Shown here one piece after another: positions 50,736 to 58,515 of a stretch of 64,000 bases of DNA; the first letter of the stretch is position 1, and each line of letters opens with the position of its first letter. Made by a program: the position numbers and the translations under genes. Location of the stretch: contig NZ_RZYA01000029.1 in the NCBI RefSeq assembly GCF_004005495.1, positions 1-64,000 on the forward strand. The letters are read 5' to 3'. Origin of the DNA: Streptomyces antnestii (GTDB lineage Bacteria; Actinomycetota; Actinomycetes; Streptomycetales; Streptomycetaceae). The notes below the pieces were generated by a model that was given only the letters and a program-made list of their open reading frames with translations, made no database searches and was not told where the DNA came from.

Positions 50736-51658
50736 CGACCACAACAACGGTGGCCGCCCAGGGCACCCTGCACCAAGTCGCCGACGGCGTCCACGCGTTC
50801 GTACAGCCGGAGGGCGGCTGGTGCCTGAACAACGCGGGCCTCGTCGCCGGCGGCGGCCTCGCGGTCCTCGTCGACACGGCGGCGACGGAGTCCCGTACCC
50901 GCCGGCTGCGGGAGGAGGTGGAGCGCGTGGTGCCGGGCGGCCCGGACTATGTCGTCAACACCCACTTCCACGGCGACCACACCTTCGGCAACGGGCAGTT
51001 CGTCCCGCGTGCGACCGTCGTGGCGCACGCGGGCACCCGGTCCGACACGGAGGAGGCGGGCCTCGGCCTGCGTCACCTGTGGCCGGACGTCGAGTGGGGC
51101 GAGACCCCGCTGACCCTGCCCACGCTCACCTTCCGGGACGAGCTCACCCTGCACGCGGACGGCGGACCGCGTACCGAGCTGCTGCACGTGGGCCCCGCCC
51201 ACACCGCGAACGACGTGATCGCGTGGGTGCCGGAGCGCGGGGTGCTGTTCACCGGGGACGTGGTGTGGTCGGGGGTGACCCCGTACATCCTGATGGGTTC
51301 GGTCACCGGCTCGCTGCGGGCCCTGGAGCGGATGCGGGCGCTCGGCGCGTCCGTCGTCGTCCCCGGGCACGGTCCGGTGGGCGGCCCCGAGCTGATCGAC
51401 GCGACGGAGGCGTACCTCCGCTGGCTCCAGGACCTGGCGCGGGACGGCCTGCGGCGCGGCGTGGGCCCGCTGCGGGCGGCGCAGGAGGCGGACCTCGGCG
51501 CGTTCGCCGGGCTCCTGGACTCCGAGCGCCTGGTCGGGAACTTGCACCGCGCGTACGCCGAACTGGAGGGCCTCGCGCCGGGCGCCCGTATCGACGTCGC
51601 CGCGTCCTTCAAGGAGATGGTCGCCTTCCACGGGGCGCTGCCCTCCTGCCATGCCTGA
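50732..51658 (+). CDS. Metallo-beta-lactamase-fold cyclase/thioesterase (ActIV-like)
   Basis: 308 residues. The metal-binding motif is NTHFHGDHTFGNG; further ligands lie in HVGPAHTAND, FTGDVVW and PGHGPV. ActIV and relatives close the second ring and release the bicyclic intermediate from the ACP of reduced aromatic polyketides. Cotranslation with the flavin reductase and nearness of the ketoreductase support this. A general MBL hydrolase is the alternative. Confidence 0.9.
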   Translation: MTTTTTVAAQGTLHQVADGVHAFVQPEGGWCLNNAGLVAGGGLAVLVDTAATESRTRRLREEVERVVPGGPDYVVNTHFHGDHTFGNGQFVPRATVVAHAGTRSDTEEAGLGLRHLWPDVEWGETPLTLPTLTFRDELTLHADGGPRTELLHVGPAHTANDVIAWVPERGVLFTGDVVWSGVTPYILMGSVTGSLRALERMRALGASVVVPGHGPVGGPELIDATEAYLRWLQDLARDGLRRGVGPLRAAQEADLGAFAGLLDSERLVGNLHRAYAELEGLAPGARIDVAASFKEMVAFHGALPSCHA

Positions 51659-51723
51659 CCCCGCACCCGAGAGGCCAAAGCCACCGCAACGAGCCGAAAC
51701 CGCCGCACTGAAAGGAGTCGTCG

Positions 51724-51873
51724 ATGGAGACGATCCTGCTGGACCGCGAGACGCAAGGAGCACCGCCGTCGCACCTCGAGTTCCACGGCGTGCCGTGCCG
51801 GATGCCTCTGCTGCTGGCCGGGGACCTGGACGACGACGGGAGTGAACCGCACATCTGCCGGGGCATCGACTGA
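51724..51873 (+). CDS. Small acidic protein of unknown function (49 residues)
   Basis: 49 residues with a good ribosome site (AAAGGAG, 6 bases before ATG 51724), 65 bases after the cyclase gene and before its terminator. It contains two Cys (GVPCRMP and HICRGID) and an acidic DLDDDGSEP stretch. I do not recognise a family. It might be a small accessory or metal-binding protein. It shows no similarity to the YcaO substrate at 8102 and no leader-like motif, so a second RiPP precursor is unlikely but not excluded. Confidence 0.65.
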   Translation: METILLDRETQGAPPSHLEFHGVPCRMPLLLAGDLDDDGSEPHICRGID

Positions 51874-51901
51874 GCGCCCGCCCGGGACATGTCACCGGCC
51901 C

Positions 51902-51950
51902 GGCACATGGCCGAGGGGCCCCTGTCGCAGGGGCCCCTCGGCCATGTGCC
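51902..51950. terminator. Bidirectional terminator
   Basis: Perfect 23-base arms (51902-51924, 51928-51950) around TCG. It lies between the convergent small-protein gene (plus) and the NTF2-like gene (minus); the strongest hairpin in the window. Confidence 0.9.
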
Positions 51951-51974
51951 GGAAGGCCGGGGGGTACGGGCCGG

Positions 51975-52433
51975 TCAGGAAGCGGCCGGGGCGGCCGGGC
52001 TGTCGCGGTGGATGACGCGGGAGCGCGTCAGCAGCCGGCCGTCGCGGCGCACCAGCACGTCGTCGACGGTGAACGTCGGCTGGAAGGACACCTTCCCCTC
52101 CCGGTCGGTCTGGGTGACCAGCGTGTAGTACGAGACCCGCACCGTGTCCTCGTCCTGCGGGTCGGCCTCTATGAGGAGGTGACCGAACCAGTGCCGGACG
52201 GCGATGTCCTGGTAGCGGGGCAGGTTCGCGCGCATCCCGGCGATCATCTCGACCCGGCCGCTCTGGCGCTGTCCGCCCGCGTGGACGACCTCCCCGTCGT
52301 CGGTGAACGTGTCGGCGAAGCCCTCGATGTCCAGGGCGTCGACCCGACGCATCTGCTGGGCGTAGAACGTCTGCACCTCGGCGTACAGGTCACCCGTGAC
52401 CTGCTGACGGAGGGTCCCGACGGACTGAGACAT
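51975..52433 (-). CDS. NTF2/SnoaL-like protein
   Basis: 152 residues, SnoaL-like cone-shaped fold: VQTFYAQQMRRVDALDIEGFADTF start, DDGEVVHAGG and RHWFGHLLIEAD strands. NTF2-like proteins in aromatic polyketide clusters act as cyclases, dehydratases or hydroxylases (SnoaL, ActVI-ORFA, SnoK-associated types). ATG 52433 is preceded by GAAGGGAG. With a candidate SARP site upstream it is probably the last cluster gene on the right. Confidence 0.85.
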   Translation of the reverse strand: MSQSVGTLRQQVTGDLYAEVQTFYAQQMRRVDALDIEGFADTFTDDGEVVHAGGQRQSGRVEMIAGMRANLPRYQDIAVRHWFGHLLIEADPQDEDTVRVSYYTLVTQTDREGKVSFQPTFTVDDVLVRRDGRLLTRSRVIHRDSPAAPAAS

Positions 52434-52481
52434 GGCGAACTCCCTTCGCGGCGGCCCTTCCGGCCGCCCGGCGTCACCACC

Positions 52482-52524
52482 AGCCTGCCGGGCGCGGCTG
52501 CAGCGGCACTGGAGAGTCGCTCGC
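52482..52524 (-). promoter_or_regulatory. Candidate SARP operator of the NTF2-like gene
   Basis: Minus-strand GCGAGCG (52524-52518), TCCAGTG (52513-52507) and TGCAGCC (52502-52496) are spaced by 11. The 8-base spacer GCGCCCGG precedes CAGGCT (52487-52482) as -10, giving a ~40-base leader that contains the ribosome site. It marks the probable right limit of the regulon. Confidence 0.5.
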
Positions 52525-52580
52525 AGTGACCGCCCGACGCCCCTGGCCTTCACGGCGAGGGCAGTGGCAGGATCGCCCGC

Positions 52581-53576
52581 ATGTCCCAGGCCCTCCCCCG
52601 TGTCAGCAGGCGCCGCGCCCTCGAAGGCTCGGCCGCCGCCCTCGTGGTCCTCGGGCTGCTCGCGTGGTGGCTGCTGCCGCTTGACGACCCGGCGCCGGGC
52701 GGGAGCGTGACGATCAGCACGGGCCAGCGGACCGGGGTGTACGAGCTCTACGGCAAACTCCTGCGGACCGCGCTCGGCCATGACCTGCCGGACCTCGACG
52801 TGCGCCTGACCAACAGCGAGGGCTCCCAGGAGAACGTCGAACGGGTCGCCACGGGCAAGGCCGACTTCACGATCGCGGCGGCCGACGCCGTGGAGAAGTA
52901 CAAGCTGCAGGGCGGCGCCGGAGCCGGCCGGCTGCGCGGCTGCGCACGGCTCTACGACGACTACGTGCAGCTCGTCGTGCCCCGCTCCTCCTCGATCAGG
53001 TCGGTCCAGGATCTGCGCGGCCGCCGGGTCGCCGTCGGCGGCGAGGGGTCCGGGGTCCGGCTCATCGCGGAGCGCGTCGCAAGGGCCGCCGGGCTCGACC
53101 TGGAGAAGGACATGAAGCCCGTGTCCACCGGCATCGACGGCATGCCCAAGGCGCTCAGGAGCGGCGCCATCGACGCCTTCTTCTGGTCGGGCGGCCTGCC
53201 GACGACCCATGTACGCGAGCTGTCCGAGAGGTACCCCATCCGTCTCGTCGAGCTCGGCAGCCTCATCGACGCGCTCCACCAGCAGGGCGGCGCGTCCCGC
53301 TACTACCGGGCCGCCGTGATGCCGGCGGACGCCTATCCGGACGCTCTGCAGGGTGTCTCGGTCCCCACGCTCGCCGTGGCGAACCTGCTGGTCACCACGG
53401 ACCGTGCGGACCCCCGGCTGACCGAGGCGGTGACCCGCACGGTGATAGACAGCCGTGACCACATCGGCGGCGAGGTGCACGCGGCCCAGCTCGTGGACCT
53501 GCGGACGGCGCTCTACACGGACCCGCTGGCCCTGCACGAGGGCGCCCGGCGCTACTACCGCTCGGTGAAGCCGTAG
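52581..53576 (+). CDS. TAXI-family TRAP transporter solute-binding protein
   Basis: 331 residues. Residues ~1-35 hold an RRR motif and one hydrophobic helix (signal or anchor). The mature part matches the TAXI family: SGRQ-like STGQRTGVYELYG, then GGEGSG and FFWSGGLPT. It binds a small organic acid such as glutamate outside the membrane. No TRAP membrane subunits lie nearby, so it may instead sense ligand for the adjacent two-component system, with which it is convergent. Probably core genome. Confidence 0.88.
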   Translation: MSQALPRVSRRRALEGSAAALVVLGLLAWWLLPLDDPAPGGSVTISTGQRTGVYELYGKLLRTALGHDLPDLDVRLTNSEGSQENVERVATGKADFTIAAADAVEKYKLQGGAGAGRLRGCARLYDDYVQLVVPRSSSIRSVQDLRGRRVAVGGEGSGVRLIAERVARAAGLDLEKDMKPVSTGIDGMPKALRSGAIDAFFWSGGLPTTHVRELSERYPIRLVELGSLIDALHQQGGASRYYRAAVMPADAYPDALQGVSVPTLAVANLLVTTDRADPRLTEAVTRTVIDSRDHIGGEVHAAQLVDLRTALYTDPLALHEGARRYYRSVKP

Positions 53577-53585
53577 CCTCCGCGC

Positions 53586-54995
53586 TCAGCCTTCCCGGTG
53601 GGTCCGCGGCACCGCCACCGTCACGCGCAGCCCGTGCGGCTCGTGCGGGGCGTACGTGAGGGAGCCGCCGCCGGCGGCGAGCAGCACCCGTGAGATGGAC
53701 AGGCCGAGGCCCGAGCCCTGCACGTTCTGATGGCCGGTGCTGCGCCAGAACCGGTCGCCGATCCGGGCGAGCTCGTCCTCGCGCAGGCCCGGTCCGCGGT
53801 CCGCGACGACGATCTCGGTGGACTCTCCGTTGCGGGCGACGGACACCTTGACCTCCTCGCCGGCGGGCGTGAACTTCAGGGCGTTGTCGATCACCGCGTC
53901 GAGCGCGCTCGACAGCGCCACGGGGTCCGCCCACCCGGTGACCGCCGGGCAGTCCTCGGTCAGCCGTACGCCCTTCTCGTCGGCGACGGGCCGCCAGGCG
54001 CCCACGCGCTCGCTCACCAGCTCGCCGATGTCCGTGAGCCGCAGATCCGCCTCGGTGTGCTCGGCGAGGGCCAGGTCGAGCAGGTCGTCGAGGACCTGGG
54101 CGAGCCGCTTGCCCTCGGTGCGCACGGAGGCGATCTCCGCGTTCCCCTCGGGCAGCTCGAACGCCAGGAGTTCGATGCGCAGGAGCAGGGCGGCGAGCGG
54201 ATTGCGCAGCTGGTGCGACGCGTCGGCGACGAAGGCGCGCTGCTGCTCCAGGACGTCCTCGACGTTGTCGGCCATCTCGTTGAACGACCGGGCCAGGCGC
54301 CTCAGTTCCGGCGGTCCGCCCGCCGAGGCGACCCGGGACTTGAGTCGTCCGGTGGCGATGTCGTGGGTGGTCGCGTCGAGAACGCGTACGGGCCGCAGGA
54401 CCCAGCCCGTCAGGCGAAGCGCGGCGCCGACGGCCAGGAGCATCGCGGCGAACTCGCCCGCCGCGATGAGCAGCCAGCCCTGGAGCGTGCGGGAACGCAT
54501 CCCGCCGGTGGGCGACTCGGTGACGACGACCGCGACGACGTCACCGTCGCTGATGACCGGTGACGCGACGACGAGCCGGCCGCCGCGCTGCCAGGGCCAC
54601 ACCTGGTGGGGGTCGTGGCTGCCGCGCGAGAACAGGGCCTCGTCGAAGGCCTCGCGCACGGCGCCGCCGCGGGGCAGCTGCCAGCCGTCGGGGGCGTGTC
54701 CCATGGGGTCGCTGTTGCGGTAGAAGACGCCCGCGCGGATCCCGTACACCTCGTAGTAGCGGGTGAGTTCGTTCTGGAGGGTCTGCTGGCGTTCGTCCGT
54801 GACGCGGACCCGGGAACCCGTCGGGCGCTTCGTGACGAACTGGGCGAGCGCGGCGAAGCGTGCCGTGTCGTCGATGCGGTCGACGACGACCTTCTGCTGC
54901 TGGGCGGCCGCCACGCTCACGGCGAGCGGGAAGCCGAGCGCGAGCAGCACGCCCGCCATGAGGACGATGAGCAGAGGCAGGAGCCGGGCTCGCAC
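53586..54995 (-). CDS. Sensor histidine kinase
   Basis: 469 residues. The N-terminal helix (~5-30) and a second (~165-190) bracket an extracytoplasmic sensor domain. HAMP (~190-245), HisKA with the phospho-His in DASHQLRNPLA, and HATPase_c with ALKFTP-type N-box and GSGLGLSIS follow. GTG 54995 is nine bases after the regulator gene, so both form one operon. It may report on the ligand of the neighbouring binding protein. Signal not known. Confidence 0.93.
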   Translation of the reverse strand: MRARLLPLLIVLMAGVLLALGFPLAVSVAAAQQQKVVVDRIDDTARFAALAQFVTKRPTGSRVRVTDERQQTLQNELTRYYEVYGIRAGVFYRNSDPMGHAPDGWQLPRGGAVREAFDEALFSRGSHDPHQVWPWQRGGRLVVASPVISDGDVVAVVVTESPTGGMRSRTLQGWLLIAAGEFAAMLLAVGAALRLTGWVLRPVRVLDATTHDIATGRLKSRVASAGGPPELRRLARSFNEMADNVEDVLEQQRAFVADASHQLRNPLAALLLRIELLAFELPEGNAEIASVRTEGKRLAQVLDDLLDLALAEHTEADLRLTDIGELVSERVGAWRPVADEKGVRLTEDCPAVTGWADPVALSSALDAVIDNALKFTPAGEEVKVSVARNGESTEIVVADRGPGLREDELARIGDRFWRSTGHQNVQGSGLGLSISRVLLAAGGGSLTYAPHEPHGLRVTVAVPRTHREG

Positions 54996-55004
54996 CCGCG
55001 GCCT

Positions 55005-55691
55005 CTAGGCGGCCGGCGCGACGAGCCGGTACCCGACGCCGCGCACGGTCTCGATGAGGGCGGGCATGCGCAGCTTGGACCGCAGGGACGCCACGTGCAC
55101 CTCGAGGGTGCGGCCCGTCCCCTCCCAACTGGTGCGCCAGACCTCGCTGATGATCTGCTCCCGGCGGAACACCACGCCGGGCCGCTGCGCGAGGAGCGCC
55201 AGGAGGTCGAACTCCTTGCGGGTCAGCTGGACGGCCGAGCCGTCGACGCTGACCTGCCGGGTGGGCAGTTCGATGCGCACGGGCCCCAGCCGCAGTCCGT
55301 CCTCGGCGGGCGTGACGCTCTCGTCGTGCACGCTGCGCCGGCTGACCGCGTGGATACGGGCGAGCAGCTCCCCGGTGTCGTACGGCTTCACCACGTAGTC
55401 GTCGGCGCCGAGGTTGAGGCCGTGGATGCGGGAGCGTACGTCCGCGCGTGCCGTCACCATGATCACGGGCGTCGACGTGCGCTTGCGGATCTTGCCGCAC
55501 ACCTCGTAGCCGTCCTGGTCGGGCAGGCCGAGATCGAGGAGGACGACACCGAAGGCGTCGGGCTCGGGGACGAGGGCGCGGAGCGCCTCCTCGCCGCTGC
55601 GGGCGTGCGCCACCACGAATCCGTGCCGCGCGAGGACCGCCGACAGAGCGGCGGCGACATGGTCGTCGTCCTCGACGAGAAGCAGTCTCAT
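55005..55691 (-). CDS. OmpR/PhoB-family response regulator
   Basis: 228 residues. Receiver with the phospho-Asp in VVLLDLGLPDQDG and Lys in VVKPYD; winged-helix effector with LTRKEFDLLALLAQRPG and the terminal RGVGYRLV. ATG 55691 is preceded by GAAAGGAG; longer frames up to 55850 have no site. Divergent from gluA, so it may control the glutamate transporter. Confidence 0.94.
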   Translation of the reverse strand: MRLLLVEDDDHVAAALSAVLARHGFVVAHARSGEEALRALVPEPDAFGVVLLDLGLPDQDGYEVCGKIRKRTSTPVIMVTARADVRSRIHGLNLGADDYVVKPYDTGELLARIHAVSRRSVHDESVTPAEDGLRLGPVRIELPTRQVSVDGSAVQLTRKEFDLLALLAQRPGVVFRREQIISEVWRTSWEGTGRTLEVHVASLRSKLRMPALIETVRGVGYRLVAPAA

Positions 55692-55862
55692 CCGGGCTCC
55701 TTTCTGAAGCGCACCTGGGCATCCACTCCGAAACATAAGGACGCCGTCAAGAGCGTTCCGGTTACCGAAGCCTTCCGTTATCCAGCCGGTACGCGCGAGG
55801 CCACCTGCCTCACGCATCGTGTCGGCCCGCAGCCGGATCGTTATGCTCAAGTTCCGCTCAGA

Positions 55863-55894
55863 TGTAATGACGCTGGTCGTACCGCGTCATTACA
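55863..55894. promoter_or_regulatory. Perfect inverted repeat upstream of gluA
   Basis: TGTAATGACGC (55863-55873) and its exact complement (55884-55894) flank 10 bases. It lies downstream of TATGCT (55842-55847), a plausible -10, and 36 bases before ATG 55930. The AT-rich arms stand out from the surrounding GC-rich DNA. It could be an operator or a leader hairpin for gluABCD. Confidence 0.65.
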
Positions 55895-55929
55895 TTCCTC
55901 CCAACCGAGGAGGATGGAGCAAGACCCCG

Positions 55930-56706
55930 ATGACCGATGTATCGGTGACCAAGGACGCCATTCCCGCGGCCGACGAGCTGGTCGTGCTGAACCAAGTCAA
56001 CAAGCACTTCGGCGCGCTGCACGTGCTCCAGGACATCGACCTGACCATCGCGCGTGGTGAGGTCGTCGTCGTCATCGGACCCTCGGGTTCCGGCAAGTCG
56101 ACGCTGTGCCGCACGATCAACCGCCTGGAGACCGTCGACACGGGTGCGATCACGATCGACGGCAAGCCGCTGCCCCAGGAGGGCAGGGAGCTGGCCCGCC
56201 TCCGCGCGGACGTGGGCATGGTCTTCCAGTCCTTCAACCTCTTCGCGCACAAGACCGTGCTCGAGAACGTGATGCTGGGCCAGATCAAGGTCCGCAAGGC
56301 CGACAAGAAGGTGGCCGAGGACAAGGCGCGCGCCCTGCTCGACCGGGTGGGCGTCGGCACGCAGGCGGACAAGTACCCCGCGCAGCTCTCCGGCGGGCAG
56401 CAGCAACGCGTCGCGATCGCACGGGCGTTGGCGATGGACCCCAAGGTCATGCTCTTCGACGAGCCGACGTCGGCTCTCGACCCGGAGATGATCAACGAGG
56501 TCCTGGAGGTCATGCAGCAGCTCGCCCGCGACGGCATGACGATGATCGTCGTGACGCACGAGATGGGCTTCGCGCGCTCGGCGGCCAACCGTGTGGTCTT
56601 CATGGCGGACGGCCGGATCGTCGAAGAGGCCACCCCCGACCAGTTCTTCAGCAACCCGCGCAGCGACCGGGCCAAGGACTTCCTGTCGAAGATCCTGCAC
56701 CACTGA
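55930..56706 (+). CDS. gluA: Glutamate ABC transporter ATP-binding protein
   Basis: 258 residues, polar amino-acid type ABC ATPase. Walker A GPSGSGKST, Q-loop VFQSFNLF, signature LSGGQQQR, Walker B MLFDEPTSALDP and the H-loop VTHEMGF. First gene of the gluABCD order used in Streptomyces and Corynebacterium for glutamate uptake. It energises import through the GluCD permeases. Confidence 0.95.
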   Translation: MTDVSVTKDAIPAADELVVLNQVNKHFGALHVLQDIDLTIARGEVVVVIGPSGSGKSTLCRTINRLETVDTGAITIDGKPLPQEGRELARLRADVGMVFQSFNLFAHKTVLENVMLGQIKVRKADKKVAEDKARALLDRVGVGTQADKYPAQLSGGQQQRVAIARALAMDPKVMLFDEPTSALDPEMINEVLEVMQQLARDGMTMIVVTHEMGFARSAANRVVFMADGRIVEEATPDQFFSNPRSDRAKDFLSKILHH

Positions 56707-56738
56707 CCCGGGACGCACCGGCGTCCGACTTTTTCACG

Positions 56739-56799
56739 GCCGAACTCTGCCGAACTTTTGCCGAATTCAGCCGAGATCTGCCGAAATCTGCCGAACCGA
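56739..56799 (+). repeat. Six tandem GCCGAA-type decamers before gluB
   Basis: Six consecutive 10-11 base units start GCCGAA or GCCGAG: positions 56739, 56749, 56760, 56770, 56780 and 56790. They fill most of the gluA-gluB gap and end 12 bases before the gluB start. The units differ at their 3' halves. They may be a leader element affecting gluB translation or mRNA stability, or an expanded minisatellite. Confidence 0.8.
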
Positions 56800-56811
56800 A
56801 GGATGTTCACC

Positions 56812-57732
56812 ATGAAGCTCCGCAAGTCCGCCGCCGTCGCGGCCACCGTCGCCGTGCTCGCGCTGACCGCCACCGCGTGCGGCGGCTCCACCGGCAACGC
56901 CGGTGACAAGCCCGCCGGCGGCGCCGGCGGCAAGGACCAGCCGAAGCTGCCCACGTACACCGTCGCCTCGGGTGTGAAGCTGGACTCCGCGACGCTGAAG
57001 CGCGCGCAGAAGGCCGGCAAGCTCGTCATCGGCGCGAAGAACGACCAGCCGTTCCTGGGCTTCCAGGACACCGACGGCAAGCGCTCGGGCTTCGACATCG
57101 AGATCGCCAAGATGGTCGCGGCCGACCTCGGCTTCAAGCCCGACCAGATCGAGTTCAAGACGGTCGACTCGAACGTCCGCGAGACGACGATCTCCAAGGG
57201 CGAGGTCGACCTCTACGTCGGCACGTACACGATCAACGACGAGCGCAAGAAGCAGGTCGGCTTCGCCGGTCCTTACTTCATGGCCGGCGCCGACCTCCTC
57301 GTCCGCAGCGACGAGAAGGGCATCACGGGCCCCGACTCCCTCAAGGGCAAGACGGTCTGCTCCATCAAGGGCTCGACCCCGCTCCAGGAGATCAAGAAGC
57401 CCAAGTACGGCGCCAAGACCGTCGAGCTGTCCAAGTACTCCGAGTGTGTGCAGCAGCTCCTCAACAACGAGGTCGACGCCGTCACCACCGACGACGCGAT
57501 CCTCAAGGGCTACGCGGCCCAGCGCCCGACCAAGCTGAAGGTCGTCGGCCAGCCGTTCACCAAGGAGCCCTACGGCGTCGGCATGAACAAGGACGACAAG
57601 GCCCTGCGCGACGCGGTCTCGAACGCCATCGAGGCGCACGAGAAGAACGGCGACTACAAGAAGGCGTACGACGCGACGCTCGGCCTGTCCAAGTCCGCGT
57701 ACACCGCCCCGCCGGCCCTCGAGCGCTACTGA
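56812..57732 (+). CDS. gluB: Glutamate ABC transporter substrate-binding lipoprotein
   Basis: 306 residues. N-terminal lipoprotein signal (KLRKS, hydrophobic stretch, lipobox LTATAC with Cys near residue 23). The mature part is a family 3 extracellular solute-binding protein (FDIEIAKMVAADLGF, YVGTYTINDERKKQVGFAGPY). It captures glutamate at the outer membrane face for GluCD. ATG 56812 follows GAAGG. Confidence 0.94.
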   Translation: MKLRKSAAVAATVAVLALTATACGGSTGNAGDKPAGGAGGKDQPKLPTYTVASGVKLDSATLKRAQKAGKLVIGAKNDQPFLGFQDTDGKRSGFDIEIAKMVAADLGFKPDQIEFKTVDSNVRETTISKGEVDLYVGTYTINDERKKQVGFAGPYFMAGADLLVRSDEKGITGPDSLKGKTVCSIKGSTPLQEIKKPKYGAKTVELSKYSECVQQLLNNEVDAVTTDDAILKGYAAQRPTKLKVVGQPFTKEPYGVGMNKDDKALRDAVSNAIEAHEKNGDYKKAYDATLGLSKSAYTAPPALERY

Positions 57733-57739
57733 CGCGCTG

Positions 57740-57765
57740 ACGAAGGGGGCCCCGGTCCCCTTCGT
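57740..57765 (+). terminator. Intercistronic hairpin after gluB
   Basis: ACGAAGGGG (57740-57748) and CCCCTTCGT (57757-57765) form a 9-base stem just after the gluB stop. In binding-protein operons such hairpins often stabilise or partly terminate transcripts, leaving more binding protein than permease. Confidence 0.65.
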
Positions 57766-57867
57766 ACGACCCCTCGGCCGTGAGCCGTCCGCCACGGGCG
57801 CACCCGCACAGGGCGCCCGTGGCGCGGCCCGCGCCGCCTGTCCGCCGCCGCCCACGAGGACATCCCC

Positions 57868-58515
57868 GTGAACGTATTGCTCGACCATCTCGCGGAATTC
57901 CGCGAGGGGTTCATAGGCACCGTCCTGCTGACCCTGGCCAGCGGGCTCCTCGCGATGGTCCTGGGTGTCATCATCGCCGGGTTCCGTGCCTCCCCCGTGC
58001 CCCCGCTGCGCTTCTTCGGCACCGCCTGGGTCACGCTCTTCAGGAACACCCCGCTGACCGTGCTCTTCCTTGTGGCGTGGTTCGTCGTCCCGGTGATCTT
58101 CATGCCGGGCATGAGCCCGTGGGTCAAGGCCCTCATCGCGCTCGCCTGCTACACGTCGGCGTTCGTGTGCGAGGCCGTCAGGTCCGGCATCAGCACGGTG
58201 CCGCTCGGGCAGGCCGAGGCCGCGCGGTCGATCGGGATGAGCTTCTTCCAGACCCTGCGCCTGATCATCCTTCCGCAGGCCACCCGGACCGTCCTGCCTC
58301 CGCTCAGCTCGATCTTCATCGCGCTCACGAAGAACTCGGCGATCGCGGGCGCCTTCAGCGTCACCGAGCTGTTCGGTGTGCAGAAGCTCCTCAGCGACCA
58401 GGGCTTCCCCATCGCCTGGATCTTCCTCTGGGTGGCGCTCGGCTACCTGGTCATCACCTTCACCATCAGCGGCCTCTTCCGGCTGCTCGAGCGGCGCATG
58501 GGGGTCGCACGATGA
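57868..58515 (+). CDS. gluC: Glutamate ABC transporter permease
   Basis: 215 residues, about five membrane helices, with the His/Glu/Gln-permease EAA-type loop (QAEAARSIGMSFFQTLRLIILPQ). GTG 57868 follows ACGAGG. Its stop overlaps the gluD start (ATGA). Pairs with GluD in the membrane. Confidence 0.93.
   Translation: MNVLLDHLAEFREGFIGTVLLTLASGLLAMVLGVIIAGFRASPVPPLRFFGTAWVTLFRNTPLTVLFLVAWFVVPVIFMPGMSPWVKALIALACYTSAFVCEAVRSGISTVPLGQAEAARSIGMSFFQTLRLIILPQATRTVLPPLSSIFIALTKNSAIAGAFSVTELFGVQKLLSDQGFPIAWIFLWVALGYLVITFTISGLFRLLERRMGVAR

Noticed and set aside
51724..51873. Second RiPP precursor for the YcaO enzyme
   Set aside because: No similarity to the 8102 precursor, no leader-like helix, no repeated core and more than 40 kb from the YcaO gene.
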